Assembly (NCBI GenBank): GCA_003342815.1
Contig: PTEX01000024.1
Span: 508,402 to 572,401, forward strand
Length of the DNA: 64,000 nucleotides
Reading direction: 5' to 3'
DNA from: Eudromia elegans
Taxonomy: Eukaryota > Chordata > Aves > Tinamiformes > Tinamidae
Part shown: positions 1-10,577 of the stretch, piece after piece
Position numbering within the stretch: position 1 is the first letter of the stretch
Layout of the letters: every line of letters begins with the position of its first letter
Position numbers and translations under genes: made by a program
Notes under the pieces: generated by a model
Told to the model about the DNA's origin: nothing
Database searches by the model: none
The model's input: the letters and a program-made list of their open reading frames with translations, nothing else

Positions 1-2379
1 TTTTTTCGCTGTAAAAGCACACATTGCCAAAGAAATCAGAATTCACAACTGCAGCTTGCCATACAAAGTTACAGCAGCGCTTTGGAACATTGTATTTGTG
101 ACATTATTCCCAAGGCCACTGACCCGGGAACCCTCCGCTCCCGTTTTTTTTCCTGCTTATCTACCTTCCGGAGTGCAGATTAAGCCAAGTTCTTCATCTT
201 CTGTGACCAAAGCGCAATAAAAAGCAGCAACGGAATTTAAAATATTTATTACAAGTGCAGAAAATAAGAAGAGAAAAGCAACCAAGGGAAAAGGAGCAGC
301 AAGAGAGCATTGGACAAGGTTATTTTAACTGCCAATTAATGCTCAAAAATAACCTCAGCAACAAGCGCAAACATGACAGTCGTGAAAAAGAGAGAGGCTG
401 CAGCATTAACAAATGCTTGATACGAACCGCTGCAATGAGAGAGGAAGCTTTTCCCCTGGACTCCCATGTTGAACGATGTTATTTACATCCCTGATGTTAT
501 TTACATTCCCCTGAACGGACACACTCGACACCCATGGCAAAGCCCGAAGGACCCATCGGTGCTCGAGCGCTGCATGGGCCGGCCCGAGCCCTGTGGGTGC
601 TGCTCTCTTACCTGCTATCGGGCTCCCAAAACAACCCAGGTCCTACAAAGGCTAGGAAAATAACAGAAGCACCAGCCGTCCTGCCCGCCTGGATCCCTAC
701 CGCTACGCCGGTGAGCCGAAGCCACCAAGGCGCCCCGGGAATCCCGCAGGGCCAAGTGCTGCAGGAGCAGGGCAGGAGGAACCCAGCGCCCCCTCTGCCA
801 ACGCTCTGCGGGTTGCACTCGAAACCTGAGTTTCTTCATAATTAAATCTGCTTTCTCCGATGCAACCTGATTAATTATACGCCTTTCCCCTTCCTCCTCC
901 CATCAGCGCCATGCGTCTGAATGCTGGGTTTAATCGTGACTTTATCTAATGAGCCATAAACACTGTCTTTTATAATATATCAGCCTCTGCCTTTGGGCGT
1001 CTGTTACCCAACACAAACTTGTCCCATTGATCTCCCAGTGAAGTCCTTCACAGTTTACAGCTTTCTGCCAGCGTTTCAGTAATGCCTCCCCATTCTCAAC
1101 AGCTTACTTCCCTAACAGTCCCATTTAGAATTAAACTTATAATTTAAACCATGCTTCAAGTTCCATTCTGTTGAAATCTATTTTTCTAATACATTTAAGC
1201 AGCAATACTACTTAAGTAGCCAGTATTTGTGCTGAACTTTAAAACAAAAGATGAACTTGAACATTAAAAAATCCCTGCTCTTCAGGCAAGCATCCAGCAA
1301 TTCAGGAGTGATATATTATTTTTTGTGATAATAAATGTTTCACAAGTACTTTTTCCACCTAAAGACATAGCAGAATTTTCAATCTGCTGCCCCAAAAAGT
1401 TGTCTCTGTAAATGGTGTCTGAATCTTGCCCGAGGGCTCTGCTTCACTCCTTATAGTACGACAGTATTGGAGAGAATATCGATAGCTTATTAAAGAGCTT
1501 TAAGTTGCACCGTGTATATAGGCTGCAATTACAAAGAGGTTAATGACATTTAATCTGTGTTTGTGAGGTTGTCGCTTGGCAGACCGAAAGTTTTTTGCCT
1601 TGGGAGCTTGCTCAGAACAAGCGTGGGAGCAGATGGAGGCGATGGAAACGACCAAGAGGAACGTGCTCAGTTTGAAGCCATTCCAGGCACCCGAGATCCC
1701 CCTTTCGGTCAGGAATACACTCTTGAATCGCCTTTGAGGACGTCTGTACCTCTACCATGGGATCTGGGCAGCAACCCTTCTTCCTCGCTCCGCACATCCT
1801 GAGGGCTCCCAAGAAGCTCATGGAGTTCCAGGCTGTTTTCCACAGCGGATTTCCACCCAACTGTGCTCCACCTACATGGAGAAGGTTTCAGATTTCCATG
1901 AAAGAATGGGACAAGTTTTCCAGGGCCACAAGCCCTTGAACCTTTGTTTCGTGGCTGGAGCTTTCAGCTGTTACTCCTTACTATAATTTCCTTTTTACCA
2001 TGCATATTAAATTGTATATTTAATAAAATAGAAACACTAAAGCATTAAGTACTGACTGAGCACAAGAGATTTCTATTTATAAAAGTTATTGTAAAGCCAC
2101 AGTATCTCAACTTGGAATTATTTTGGGTATAATATCTAATTTATTATACAAGTTTTACTCCCATTAACCCTTACAAAAAGGCACAACAGCCTTGTCTCCT
2201 GACATCTCATCCTACACTTCTCTTCATAATCAGGGTGACAGAATGAGTCCAAAGCGGAGCAGTCGCTCACGTTACATATCCCAGGATGAACTCCTAACGA
2301 GACGACAAGGAGGAGCCTCCCTTGGCCTCGCCAGAAACGGAACCTGCTGCTAAAGTCGAGTTTTGCTCTTCTTTTGGAT
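1..2379. other. Unique non-coding stretch, no gene recognised
   Basis: I see no coding exon, RNA gene or known repeat here. The sequence is AT-leaning, with a moderately GC- and CpG-richer segment at about 530-800. Open frames of about 100 codons (534-845 on + and 615-839 on -) overlap each other on opposite strands and match no family I know, so I treat them as chance. Confidence 0.6.
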
Positions 2380-2425
2380 GGAGAGAAAGGGGAGAAAAAA
2401 GAAAGAAAGAAGGAAAGAAGAGAGA
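2380..2425 (+). repeat. 46-nt uninterrupted purine tract (GGAAAG-like)
   Basis: Every base from 2380 to 2425 is A or G, in a GAAA/GGAAAG-like pattern. This is a simple low-complexity tract; long purine runs can adopt triplex-type structures. A frame read on the minus strand through it gives a Ser/Phe/Leu-rich peptide that is a composition artefact. Confidence 0.85.
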
Positions 2426-3020
2426 TCCTTTCCTTGAGCAAAGTAACTGAGCATTTGATTTAATACTAGAGAGAGTTTTACAGGACCTAATAACAAACTA
2501 AGGTAATTGAGAGTCAAGTTATCCAGTAAGGGTGCAAGGGTAAACGAAAATAAGCACCTGTACCCCATTCCCTTTTAGCTGTAGCTGAAAGGCAGCAGCA
2601 GGAAATGTGGTGCAGGGTGAAGAGAAGGCAAAGAAATAGTAGTGTCCGGTCTAGTATCACCGAGCCTCATACTGCAGTAAAGGCTGGCATCCAGTTTTCA
2701 AAAGGAAATAAAAGAGCAGTTTTTGCATGGGGGGAATATACCCACCTCCAGTGGGAATACACTAAACAGGTTGCTGCTGTTTGCAGTAAGTAAAGTGATA
2801 GTTGAGAGTTTAGAGTACAAATTTCTGAAGCAAACAGGACCAGAAACTTATACGCATCAGTATCACTTCCCATATATTTTGAATTAGATTTCATAGATAC
2901 AATAGAAACAACGAAACTTTTAGTCTCAGACTTCATATTTTGCTGAGTTTCAAGAATTCATACATTTTATCATGTACTAACCACACTGCCTTGCTAGGCA
3001 ATGCAGTAAGTAGCCAGGAC

Positions 3021-3049
3021 ATATATATATATATTTTTATTTTTTTTTT
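3021..3049 (+). repeat. Short (AT)n microsatellite merging into a T tract
   Basis: Seven AT units (3021-3034) are followed by a T-rich run ending at 3049. This is a simple sequence repeat. A separate run of 17 A lies at 3266-3282. Confidence 0.85.
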
Positions 3050-5469
3050 CCCATGCTGACTGTAATCCAGCACAGTGATCCTTTTAAGTAGATGTACAAT
3101 AAGGTGAAGGACCTACTAAATTCAGAGTTACTGCACTGTGGTTTGGACCTGTACTACCACTATAAAGAACATGGGGAACTGAAATGATCTGTCTCCCTCC
3201 TGTTTCTCAGTTGAGAAAATTGCTTACCTTTCAAATGTGAAATTTTAAAACAACAGCATTTAAGGAAAAAAAAAAAAAAAAACCTTTTAGTCTATAACAC
3301 CAAAATGTCAACAGTAATTCAAATACTCTTGCTCTTTGCACAAGCACCCCTAAACATTTGTGATTCCCAATATTTTAGAGGCCCCTAACTCACAGCTTGA
3401 GCTTATAAAACTGTCTCTGGGAGATCTTTCAGGAAAAATTTAAGGCTAAAGCTGACAAGGCCTACGCTGTCTCAGCAGCTGCTCGGTCCCAGCACAGCCA
3501 GGAGCCCCCGAGCGCAGGCCTGACGACGCATGAAGAGGGAACACTGACAACGCTCCTGCTGCCGCAGTGAAATTCCGCTGCGCCTAAACCGCTTCTGTTT
3601 CAATAGCACATACGGACCGGCGGGCTCAAAGGGAAGAAAGCCACTCGAAGAGCTGAAATACAGCCTGGGTGGAAGCCAGCTTCAAGTTCTTTGCTTGGAA
3701 TGATTTACGTGATGAGATGCCTGCTGTCCTGCAGCCCCGGCATCCTCTTCCAAGCCAACGCTTCAATCCGCGTCTCTCCTATCCGCAGGCAGTTTTCTAT
3801 CCAGTTTTCCTCAGCTGACCACCATTTTCACAGCAAAGCACCAAAAAAAAGGTTTTTCCAGCTCCGCGTGAACAGAAACAAGACTCCAAAGCTGCAGAAA
3901 CCGCTGCAAAGCTGCAGAACAACTCATCCTTCTTGGGTGCACTGCATCCCGTGTGCCAGCTTGCCATGGAAAATGGGAAGAGCCGCTCAGATCCAGGGCT
4001 CTGCTCCGCCCAAATCCAACCAGCTGGAAGCCCCTGAGGAGGCCTTCCGAAGCATTTCCTCTCCATTCCATAACTGCAATGCTATGGTTAACCTGCCCAC
4101 AACTTGGGCAACATCTTGCTGCTTAAGTCACAGGGGTTTCTCTTAAATCACAGGCAAAGGGTAGGGGCGGGAGAGGGGGATGCATTGATTCCTACTGTCG
4201 TGGGTCTCTCTGGGCAGCAGGAAACTCTTTCATTTCACAAACAATGACCCCCCAGCAGGTATCGCAGGGTCTGCTCAGAGCAAGAACCTCCCTCCCCAGT
4301 GCAACACTTTTAAATTAGTTCCCAAAGCAACAGAGGACTTAAATGCAGACATTCCTTCCTAATCCCAGACCACCGGAATGTCGGGAAAGCTTCAGCTAAC
4401 TCCACAAAGATGCTTTCTCAAATTAGGTTGCCTTTGCAAGCAAGAGCGTGCTCAAAATAGACGATGATTACATATGCTTTGAAAGATGCCTTGAACTCTG
4501 CTGAGTCAGTGTTGGCTGCAAACAAACTGTCCTTGAGGCTTTTGATTGTTCCATAAACTATCGCTATGACTTACAGTAACACCACGCATTTTCCCTGCCA
4601 TTAAATGAAATGATACATTGCATACTGCATGAAAAATGATGAAAAATTGGCCTGGGCTGGAGGAAGATGCTGGTACAAGCCTGGAAAATTGAGCAATCTT
4701 GAAAATCCATAGTAACAAACGGATTGTCTAAATTGAGCAATAGAGAATGCATCTGAGCTAAAGACCCACACTGAGATAAAAGTCCCTTCTTCATGTAAGA
4801 AAGCAAAACACCCCAAATCACACGTTACCAAGAACTCCCGGCTGTTTACTCTTCCAAAGGAAAAACTGGATCAAAATTTTAAAATGGTTGTAAATACTGC
4901 ATAGATTAAAAAAGCTAAAGTTCGAGTCCAAATGGTAAACATTATGAATCTTCAAAGAATGCATTTTGGTGGGAAGACAAAAATTCGGAGATAAAAAAGC
5001 TAAAGTTTTGGTGTTTTATTAAAAGTTCTTTTATAAAAGGAACAAAGTCTAAAATCTCTTCATGATGACATTTACTTCTCAGCTATTCACAGGAGAGTGA
5101 ATGGGGATGTTGCCCTTCCGCTTCTCTTTAAAGCCCATCATTAGTTACTACTAGATCAGAGATGAATTTCAGTATGTGGAATTTCCCCAGCAATGGGGTA
5201 TCCTGGTTCCTGAAGGTAACCATAACATTTGGAAACCATTTCAGTCCCTCCTAAGGCTCGCCTTGAGAGCCTGAATGATTTGTACATTAATGCCTGCACA
5301 AAATGGGATGTACATGCATAAGAGCATCCACATAACACACGCATGTAAACCTCTGAAGGAGACATGTGTTTAAATAGTTGTGCATTAGAGAACAGAAGAT
5401 TATGAGACCCCAAGGTTAAAATAGGCGAGAAGTAGAAAAAAAAATATATAAATTATCTGGTGATAAAAA
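3050..5469. other. Unique non-coding stretch, no gene recognised
   Basis: No exon or known transposon is supported. The longest open frame (3691-4146, +, 151 codons) overlaps two minus-strand open frames (3797-4066 and 3811-4071) and shows no domain, so it is probably chance. The segment contains a G-quadruplex motif at 4159-4179, listed separately. Confidence 0.6.
4159..4179 (+). other. Canonical G-quadruplex motif
   Basis: Four G tracts of at least three bases occur at 4159-4161, 4164-4167, 4169-4171 and 4175-4179. The loops are 2, 1 and 3 nt, which satisfies the usual intramolecular G4 pattern. Whether it folds or has any role is unknown. Confidence 0.6.
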
Positions 5470-6245
5470 CATATGTTTGGATAAATTAGATGCATCCAAA
5501 TTGACAGGACCTGGGCAGCTCACTCCCATGGTACACAGGGAAGCAGCCAATGCAATCTCTTGCATTAATGATTATTTTTCAGAATTTGTGGAGGACGTGA
5601 AGAGAAGTTCTAAAGAACTGGTAAAGGATAAACTCGGTAAGTATTTCCAAGAAAAAAAAGGCCTTGGAAATTACAGATCAGTCCGGCCTACCTTCCACGT
5701 TCAGAAAGATACTAGAGCAGACCACTTAGGAGTCTATTTGAAAGCACCTACAGGATAATAAAGGTGATAAAAAGCAGTCAACACGGATCCTTCAAGAACA
5801 AATCACGGCAAAATGATCCAATTTCCTTTCATGACAAGATAATGGGCCCAGCAGATAAGAGGAAGGCACTAGAGACGATCTATCTCAAGTTCAGTAATGC
5901 TCTTGATGCTGTCCCTTGGGACAGTCGCAAGAGTAAACCAGGAAATTTAGTTAAGATTAAGACAAAAGAAGATGGGCACAAAACTTCACCTAAGTGTAGC
6001 AATCAACAGTTACTGCCGGCTGGAAAGGCATTTTAAGAAGAGTTTAAAGACGTCCAGGAGTCTATGCTGGATCCTGTCCTACACCTATTTTCAATTACGA
6101 CTTGAATGATAGGCTAGAGCAAACACTCAAAGTGCTCCCTGACACACACGGAGAGGGACTGCAAACAACTGAGGAACGAATTAGAATCCCAAGTGGTCAA
6201 AACAATCAGATATTGTAACTTTACAATCCAAAATTACTAATGTTC
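5470..6245 (+). mobile_element. Ancient, decayed CR1-type LINE, reverse-transcriptase region
   Basis: Translation in shifting frames gives a string of peptides in the order expected for a CR1-family LINE ORF2. First comes DKLDASKLTGPGQL (from 5480), like the conserved pre-RT segment ending in TGPD. Then GNYRSVRP (about 5671-5694) resembles GNYRPVSLT. IKSSQHGSFKNKS (from 5767) resembles the QHGF box. TIYLKFSNALDAVPWD (5875-5922) resembles RT motif A, YLDFSKAFD. Last is SMLDPVLHLFSI (6061-6096), like the GSVLGPVLFNIFIND block. The frame changes near 5760, and in-frame stops follow at 6034 and after 6096. The catalytic Asp of motif A is replaced by Lys. The copy is dead and much older than the one at 61851. 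Recognition is by memory of family motifs, not by alignment. Confidence 0.75.
5875..5922 (+). pseudogene. RT motif A remnant with the catalytic Asp lost
   Basis: This segment reads TIYLKFSNALDAVPWD. In active CR1/LINE reverse transcriptases the corresponding box is close to YLDFSKAFDTVPH, and its first Asp binds a catalytic metal ion. Here that residue is Lys, so the enzyme could not be active even without the surrounding stops and frameshift. It lies inside the 5470-6245 relic. Confidence 0.65.
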
Positions 6246-6660
6246 ACTGGGAAGATGTCCACAATACCGTTTTGCAATAAAACAACTTAAAATAATTTGT
6301 CATAACATGTGAGAATGTAAGGCCAGCCTGACTATAAGGACTGGTAAGAGCATACATGAAACCTTCCATTTTTCCTTAGAAGCTGACTTTCAATCAGCCT
6401 ATTTTATCCAATATTTATTATATCTTTCCATTGTTGCGAGGATTCAAGATACAAATGTCCTTCAGTTTGTCACTCAGCAGAATCATAGACTGAAATGCAT
6501 TTTTTTCTGATGATCTATACTTACTGTGAGGAGAAACACATTAATCTAGATCATGGGAATTGCCCACACTAACTCCGGCAAGACATCCCGTTGCAGAGGA
6601 ACAAGTTCATCCCTCCCACAAGAAAGGTGCAAATTCCCACCTGCATTTACCCCAGCTCCC

Positions 6661-6812
6661 TGTGGAGCTTGAGCAAGTTGCTTCCGCTTTCCTTCTATTC
6701 AAAGGACAGAAGTAATTCATCCCCATTTACTTCCCTAGGATGAATAATTAGTTGATCTCTGTGAAATGCTTTCAAAGCTGCATAAAAGTGCTAAATATTG
6801 TTATTAGCATAA
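6661..6812 (+). mobile_element. Possible ancient MIR/CORE-type SINE fragment
   Basis: The fragment starts with CTTGAGCAAGTTGCTTC, like the 'ccttgggcaagtcacttaac' region of MIR. It continues through a diverged middle. It ends with an ATTAGTTGAT...GTGAAATGCTTTCAAAGCTGCATAAAAGTGCTA...ATTGTTATTAG-type tail, like the 3' part of old amniote MIR/CORE SINEs (aattagt..tgtaaagcgcttt...agtgc...attattatta). The resemblance is by eye and heavily diverged. The order of landmarks is right, but boundaries are approximate and the call could be wrong. Confidence 0.4.
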
Positions 6813-7227
6813 CTCATGCTGGGTAAGACAGAAGATACTGTTGAATATATTTTATCAAGCCCAACTGTTATGCCTTGCAGTAAAAAACCTGGCAGGCTTA
6901 AAGAGAGCTGCAAGAGAGGAAAGGAGAAGCTGAACAAGTGCTAAAAATGGAAACCTTTAGGAAGTGAAGAGAGACATCAACACAGAACTGACAGCTTGTC
7001 AGGACAGGAGGGGAAAAACAGGCATGACCCAGTCAGCAAGACAACCACACCTCCAAGAAGCCAAAGCCAGCTCAGCTGGAAACAGACCAAAACCCTTCAC
7101 AAGTGCTCCGAGTAATCTCAGTCATTCAAACCGGGATTCCCTGAACCCACAATCTTTAGCTATTTGTGGTAGGTAAGTCTCAATAAAAGCTTGGATTTTG
7201 CAGAATTGCAGAGATTCCTGTAGAACT
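6813..7227. other. Non-coding spacer
   Basis: Nothing is recognised. An open frame at 6964-7176 (+) has no family features. Confidence 0.5.
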
Positions 7228-7245
7228 GGGCGGGTAGGGGGGGGG
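7228..7245 (+). other. G-quadruplex motif with a 9-G run, upstream of the CpG island
   Basis: G tracts at 7228-7230 and 7232-7234 are followed by nine consecutive G (7237-7245), which can supply two more tracts. Two A runs follow (7261-7270 and 7273-7283). The motif lies about 200 bp from the CpG island at 7445-7785, a common setting for promoter-proximal G4 motifs. No function is shown. Confidence 0.6.
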
Positions 7246-7444
7246 TGTGCCTACGGGACCAAAAAAAAAAGGAAAAAAAAAAAGAATCCAGCTCCACAAC
7301 CTCAGGGTAGAAAAAGACAATTTCTGCTGTTACTACCATGTTTCATGATGCCTGATATCAGCTACCCTGGCCATTCGTTACCTTGCACGGTCCAAGATGA
7401 GGAGAGAGGGAGAGAGAAGGGCAAACTCAACAGCAAACATATTG

Positions 7445-7785
7445 GCAAGTGGGAAGCGCTCGCGCTGGAAACCACCTCAAAATCCCGGCGGATTACAGAC
7501 CGCGGTGCGGGCAGCGCCTTCCGGAGCAGGGTGAGCAGGGCGGCGGGCGCCCACCCGGCACGCGCGGGCCCCGCGTTGGCGCGCACGGGCGCTTCCCGCC
7601 GTGCCCGTGTCCTTGGCCCTCGGCAAGCCGTGCAGCAGACCCTGGTGCACGGAGGCTGCAAAGCCACGCTGCCCCGGGGGCGGCAGCAAAACACCCTGCG
7701 GGCCGAGTTAAACGGATCGGGAACTGCTCAGCCAGGCAGCGGATGAGGGATGGCCAGCATCGGAGGAACGCCGGGACCTGGACAC
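7445..7785. promoter_or_regulatory. CpG island, candidate promoter
   Basis: By hand I count about 40 CpG dinucleotides in roughly 350 bp. GC content is about 65%, so observed/expected CpG is close to 1, far above the surrounding DNA. A GC-box-like GGGGGCGG sits at 7676-7683. A splice-donor-like CAG|GGTGAGC lies near 7528-7537 on the + strand. In vertebrates such islands usually mark promoters, often of distant or non-coding transcripts. Long open frames overlap on both strands (7198-7746 + and 7362-7694 -); this is expected in stop-poor GC-rich DNA and is not evidence for a protein. Direction of transcription is undetermined. Confidence 0.65.
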
Positions 7786-10280
7786 GACACTGCATTACAC
7801 TAAATAGCTTCTCCGAACATTACTGACAACCTGCTCTTTAGCATAGCCCAAGGTGTTTTTTTTCCATTTTATAGCAATCAATAAAATGCTAATGCTCGTT
7901 GTCTTTTGCACCACCCTAGGGGAAGCTTTATTTCAGGTACCTGCTAATAACTACAGCTAGAAATTCCATGGAGATTCTGTGTTTATTTCCACTGCTGGAC
8001 TTATCAAGTTGACAACTTGTGCAAGGAGCCTCAGTATTGGTACAGCTGAAATAGCCTTGTTCTCCAAGGGCAAGCCTGAGTGACAGCAGCAGATTTTGGG
8101 GGCTGAAGAAGAAAAGTCAACAGAAAAGGCCCTGTGGGTGACCCGAGAATAGACCAACCATCAGTTAACTTACTCAGATACGTACACCCCAGGCTAGGTC
8201 ACCAATAGACTTTGGCAGGCCAAGATAACAAGCACTTAAACACAGATTTGGGGTTTGAACGTCCATGATGAGTCTCTTTGGACTCGTGTCCCAGGGCTTG
8301 GCTTCGCCCTCCTCTGGTGACCGGCTTTGTCCTTGCCACCCGTTCATCCAGGAGGAGCGGAGCTCCAGCCTGAGGGAGCCCTAAGCACCTGAGAGGGAAA
8401 ACCTGCAGCTTCTCACTCACTCCTCTCCAAGCAAAGCAGTGATGTCTCTGGAGAAGAGAATCCGCACAAGAAACCAGCCTCACACACTCCACACGTTTAA
8501 ATTATCTCCTTCCAGTTCCTCAAGTGCAAACTAAATAGCTTAAGAAACAACCTCTTCTACAGCATCACCCAACATTAGCAGAAATGTGTTTTTTTTCTTG
8601 CTGCCTGACTAATGACTCAAAATACTTCTGCTCCAATTTCTATCAAGCTGTATTGTCCTATTTTAATTACGGTCATTGTGGCTTTCAGTCTCCCCTTCCA
8701 CAGATCCTTCTTCAAAATTCAGAACCTTTCATGTCGTTTTAACACTAGTTAAATCCCCAAATACACTTCAGAAGACAAATTCTTTATGCCAGAACTGTAC
8801 TCTTTCTCTAGACAAAGAGTAAAATAAAAATAAATAAAAGGTCAACTTTGGTTCCCTTGACTACTGGCCTGCCTGGGACTGGCTCAGTCGTTCCACGGGA
8901 ACCACAGAGCCCTAACAGGGCTGCTCAGCTGCAGTGAGGACAAAAAAGGCAAGACGGTGACTTCCTCTCACCGGCCATTTCCATCAATTTTCATCACTTC
9001 CTTCAATTTAAAAATCATGAAGTAAAAAGAAATACGTTTCAACTCGGACACGGGGTTTTTGCTCTCGATAGACCTGCTGAACTCCAATGCGTCATGTACC
9101 TAAAGAGAGCGGGTGTCTCTACACAGTCCTGAAGTGACGACGGTGCAGCTGAGTCCGTGCTATAGCAAGAGCATCAATGCTCATACCTGGGGCAGCCAAA
9201 ACTTTCCTGCTCGGCCCTCCTGCAAAGATGCCCAACAAACTACTGAGCAGGAGGACTCTGTCGCAGAAAGGTTAAGTCCAAGCCCATCCACATTATTAAG
9301 ATGGAATTAGAAGCAAACTACTCATTTCCAGTACAAAAATATTTTCTCATGCAAAGCCAAACCTATTTCAAGAGGAGACTGTTTATTTTCAGAAGGAACA
9401 GTAAATTCACAACACTTAGCCTTGCATTCTAGATCTTTATTCCCAAATAAACTTCTGTATAGAAATAAGTCCAGAAATGAATTCAGGCACTCAAATATTT
9501 AGATCCTAAGCAGAAGCTAAGCTATGGAAGGCACCAGCAGCACAGCATTTTGTGCCAGCAAGTTTTTAAAACACTGGTATTCAGCGCACTGGGGCAAGAC
9601 GGACAACACGACACAGCAATTCTTGTTCTCCATTTCCTAGTGCGCACTGAAGTAATCCCTCTGAGGAAGGTAAGCCTTTAATACAGTTTAGGGTCTTATA
9701 TGTGCTAGACAGATGGTCTTTAGAAAAAGATTTCAAACACTTTGCAACAACAACAGACCTACTGCCTTGTGGCAATTTATTTATTTTTACTCTAAAAGAG
9801 GAATTAGGAGAAATGTGGTCTGACTGGCAGAGTCATATAAAACACCTGGGCTTGTGGGGGGTTTTTAATATTACTTATTTTTTATTTTTTATTATGCCAG
9901 AGCGGTTTCTCTGTCCAGGTATCACTGTTCAAGCACCACTGACCCTACGAACAGCTTTTACTTTAAAATATCTGCATTGCTTTCTGTTTTAGCCCGACTA
10001 CACAGCCAAAGACAGCAGTTAATCCAACCCTGGTGAAAGGGTTATTTCACAGCGAGATCTCCCGCCCTGAAGCACACTCTGAGATGACAGCGAGTTTTCC
10101 TTCCGAAATTTCAGGTAACCTGGATAAGATAAACACTTGTTTCAGTAGAACTGAACGGACTTTAAACCCAGGAACAACGACACCAAGTCAAACCAGAGAC
10201 CCCTGGAGCTGAACCCACCCTGCAGACTCCAACCCTGCACAAGAGGGTGAGGAGGAGGCCCTGGGACTGCTCACAGCCTT
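7786..10280. other. Unique non-coding stretch, no gene recognised
   Basis: There is no exon, RNA gene or known repeat that I can support. Open frames here are at most about 100 codons and carry no recognisable domain. Some T- and AT-rich runs are present (for example around 9860-9895). Confidence 0.55.
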
Positions 10281-10577
10281 CGTGCTCCTTGCTCCCATGC
10301 TCCTTGCTCCATGTCCCTTGCTCCATGTTCCCTTGCTCCATGTTCCCTTGCTCCCATGCTCCTTGCTCCATGTTCCCTTGCTCCCATGCTCCTTGCTCCC
10401 ATGCTCCTTGCTCCCATGCTCCTTGCTCCATGTCCCTTGCTCCTTGCTCCATGCTCCTTGCTCCATGCTCCCTTGCTCCCTTGCTCCCATGCTCCTTGCT
10501 CCCATGCTCCTTGCTCCCATGCTCCTTGCTCCATGTTCCCTTGCTCCCATGCTCCTTGCTCCATGCTCCTTGCTCCC
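10281..10577. repeat. Minisatellite, about 20 units of a 14/15-bp repeat
   Basis: The array is built from variants of CTCCCATGCTCCTTG: 15 bp in the full unit, 14 bp when one C is missing (CTCCATGCTCCTTG), CTCCATGTTCCCTTG and CTCCATGTCCCTTG forms, and 8-bp partial CTCCCTTG units. Variant units are interspersed, so homogenisation is incomplete. The strand is strongly C/T-rich. The unit has no stop codon in any of the six frames. Long Pro/Cys/Leu-rich (+) and Gly/Ala/Arg/Gln/Glu-rich (-) frames therefore arise automatically and should not be called genes. Copy number is likely variable between individuals. Confidence 0.95.

Noticed and set aside
6478-6500. AATCATAGACTG as a reverse-strand CR1 tail
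   Set aside because: The usual following CR1 sequence is absent.
7198-7826. Overlapping long frames on both strands in GC-rich DNA
   Set aside because: CpG-island composition removes stops; no domain or conserved motif is seen.
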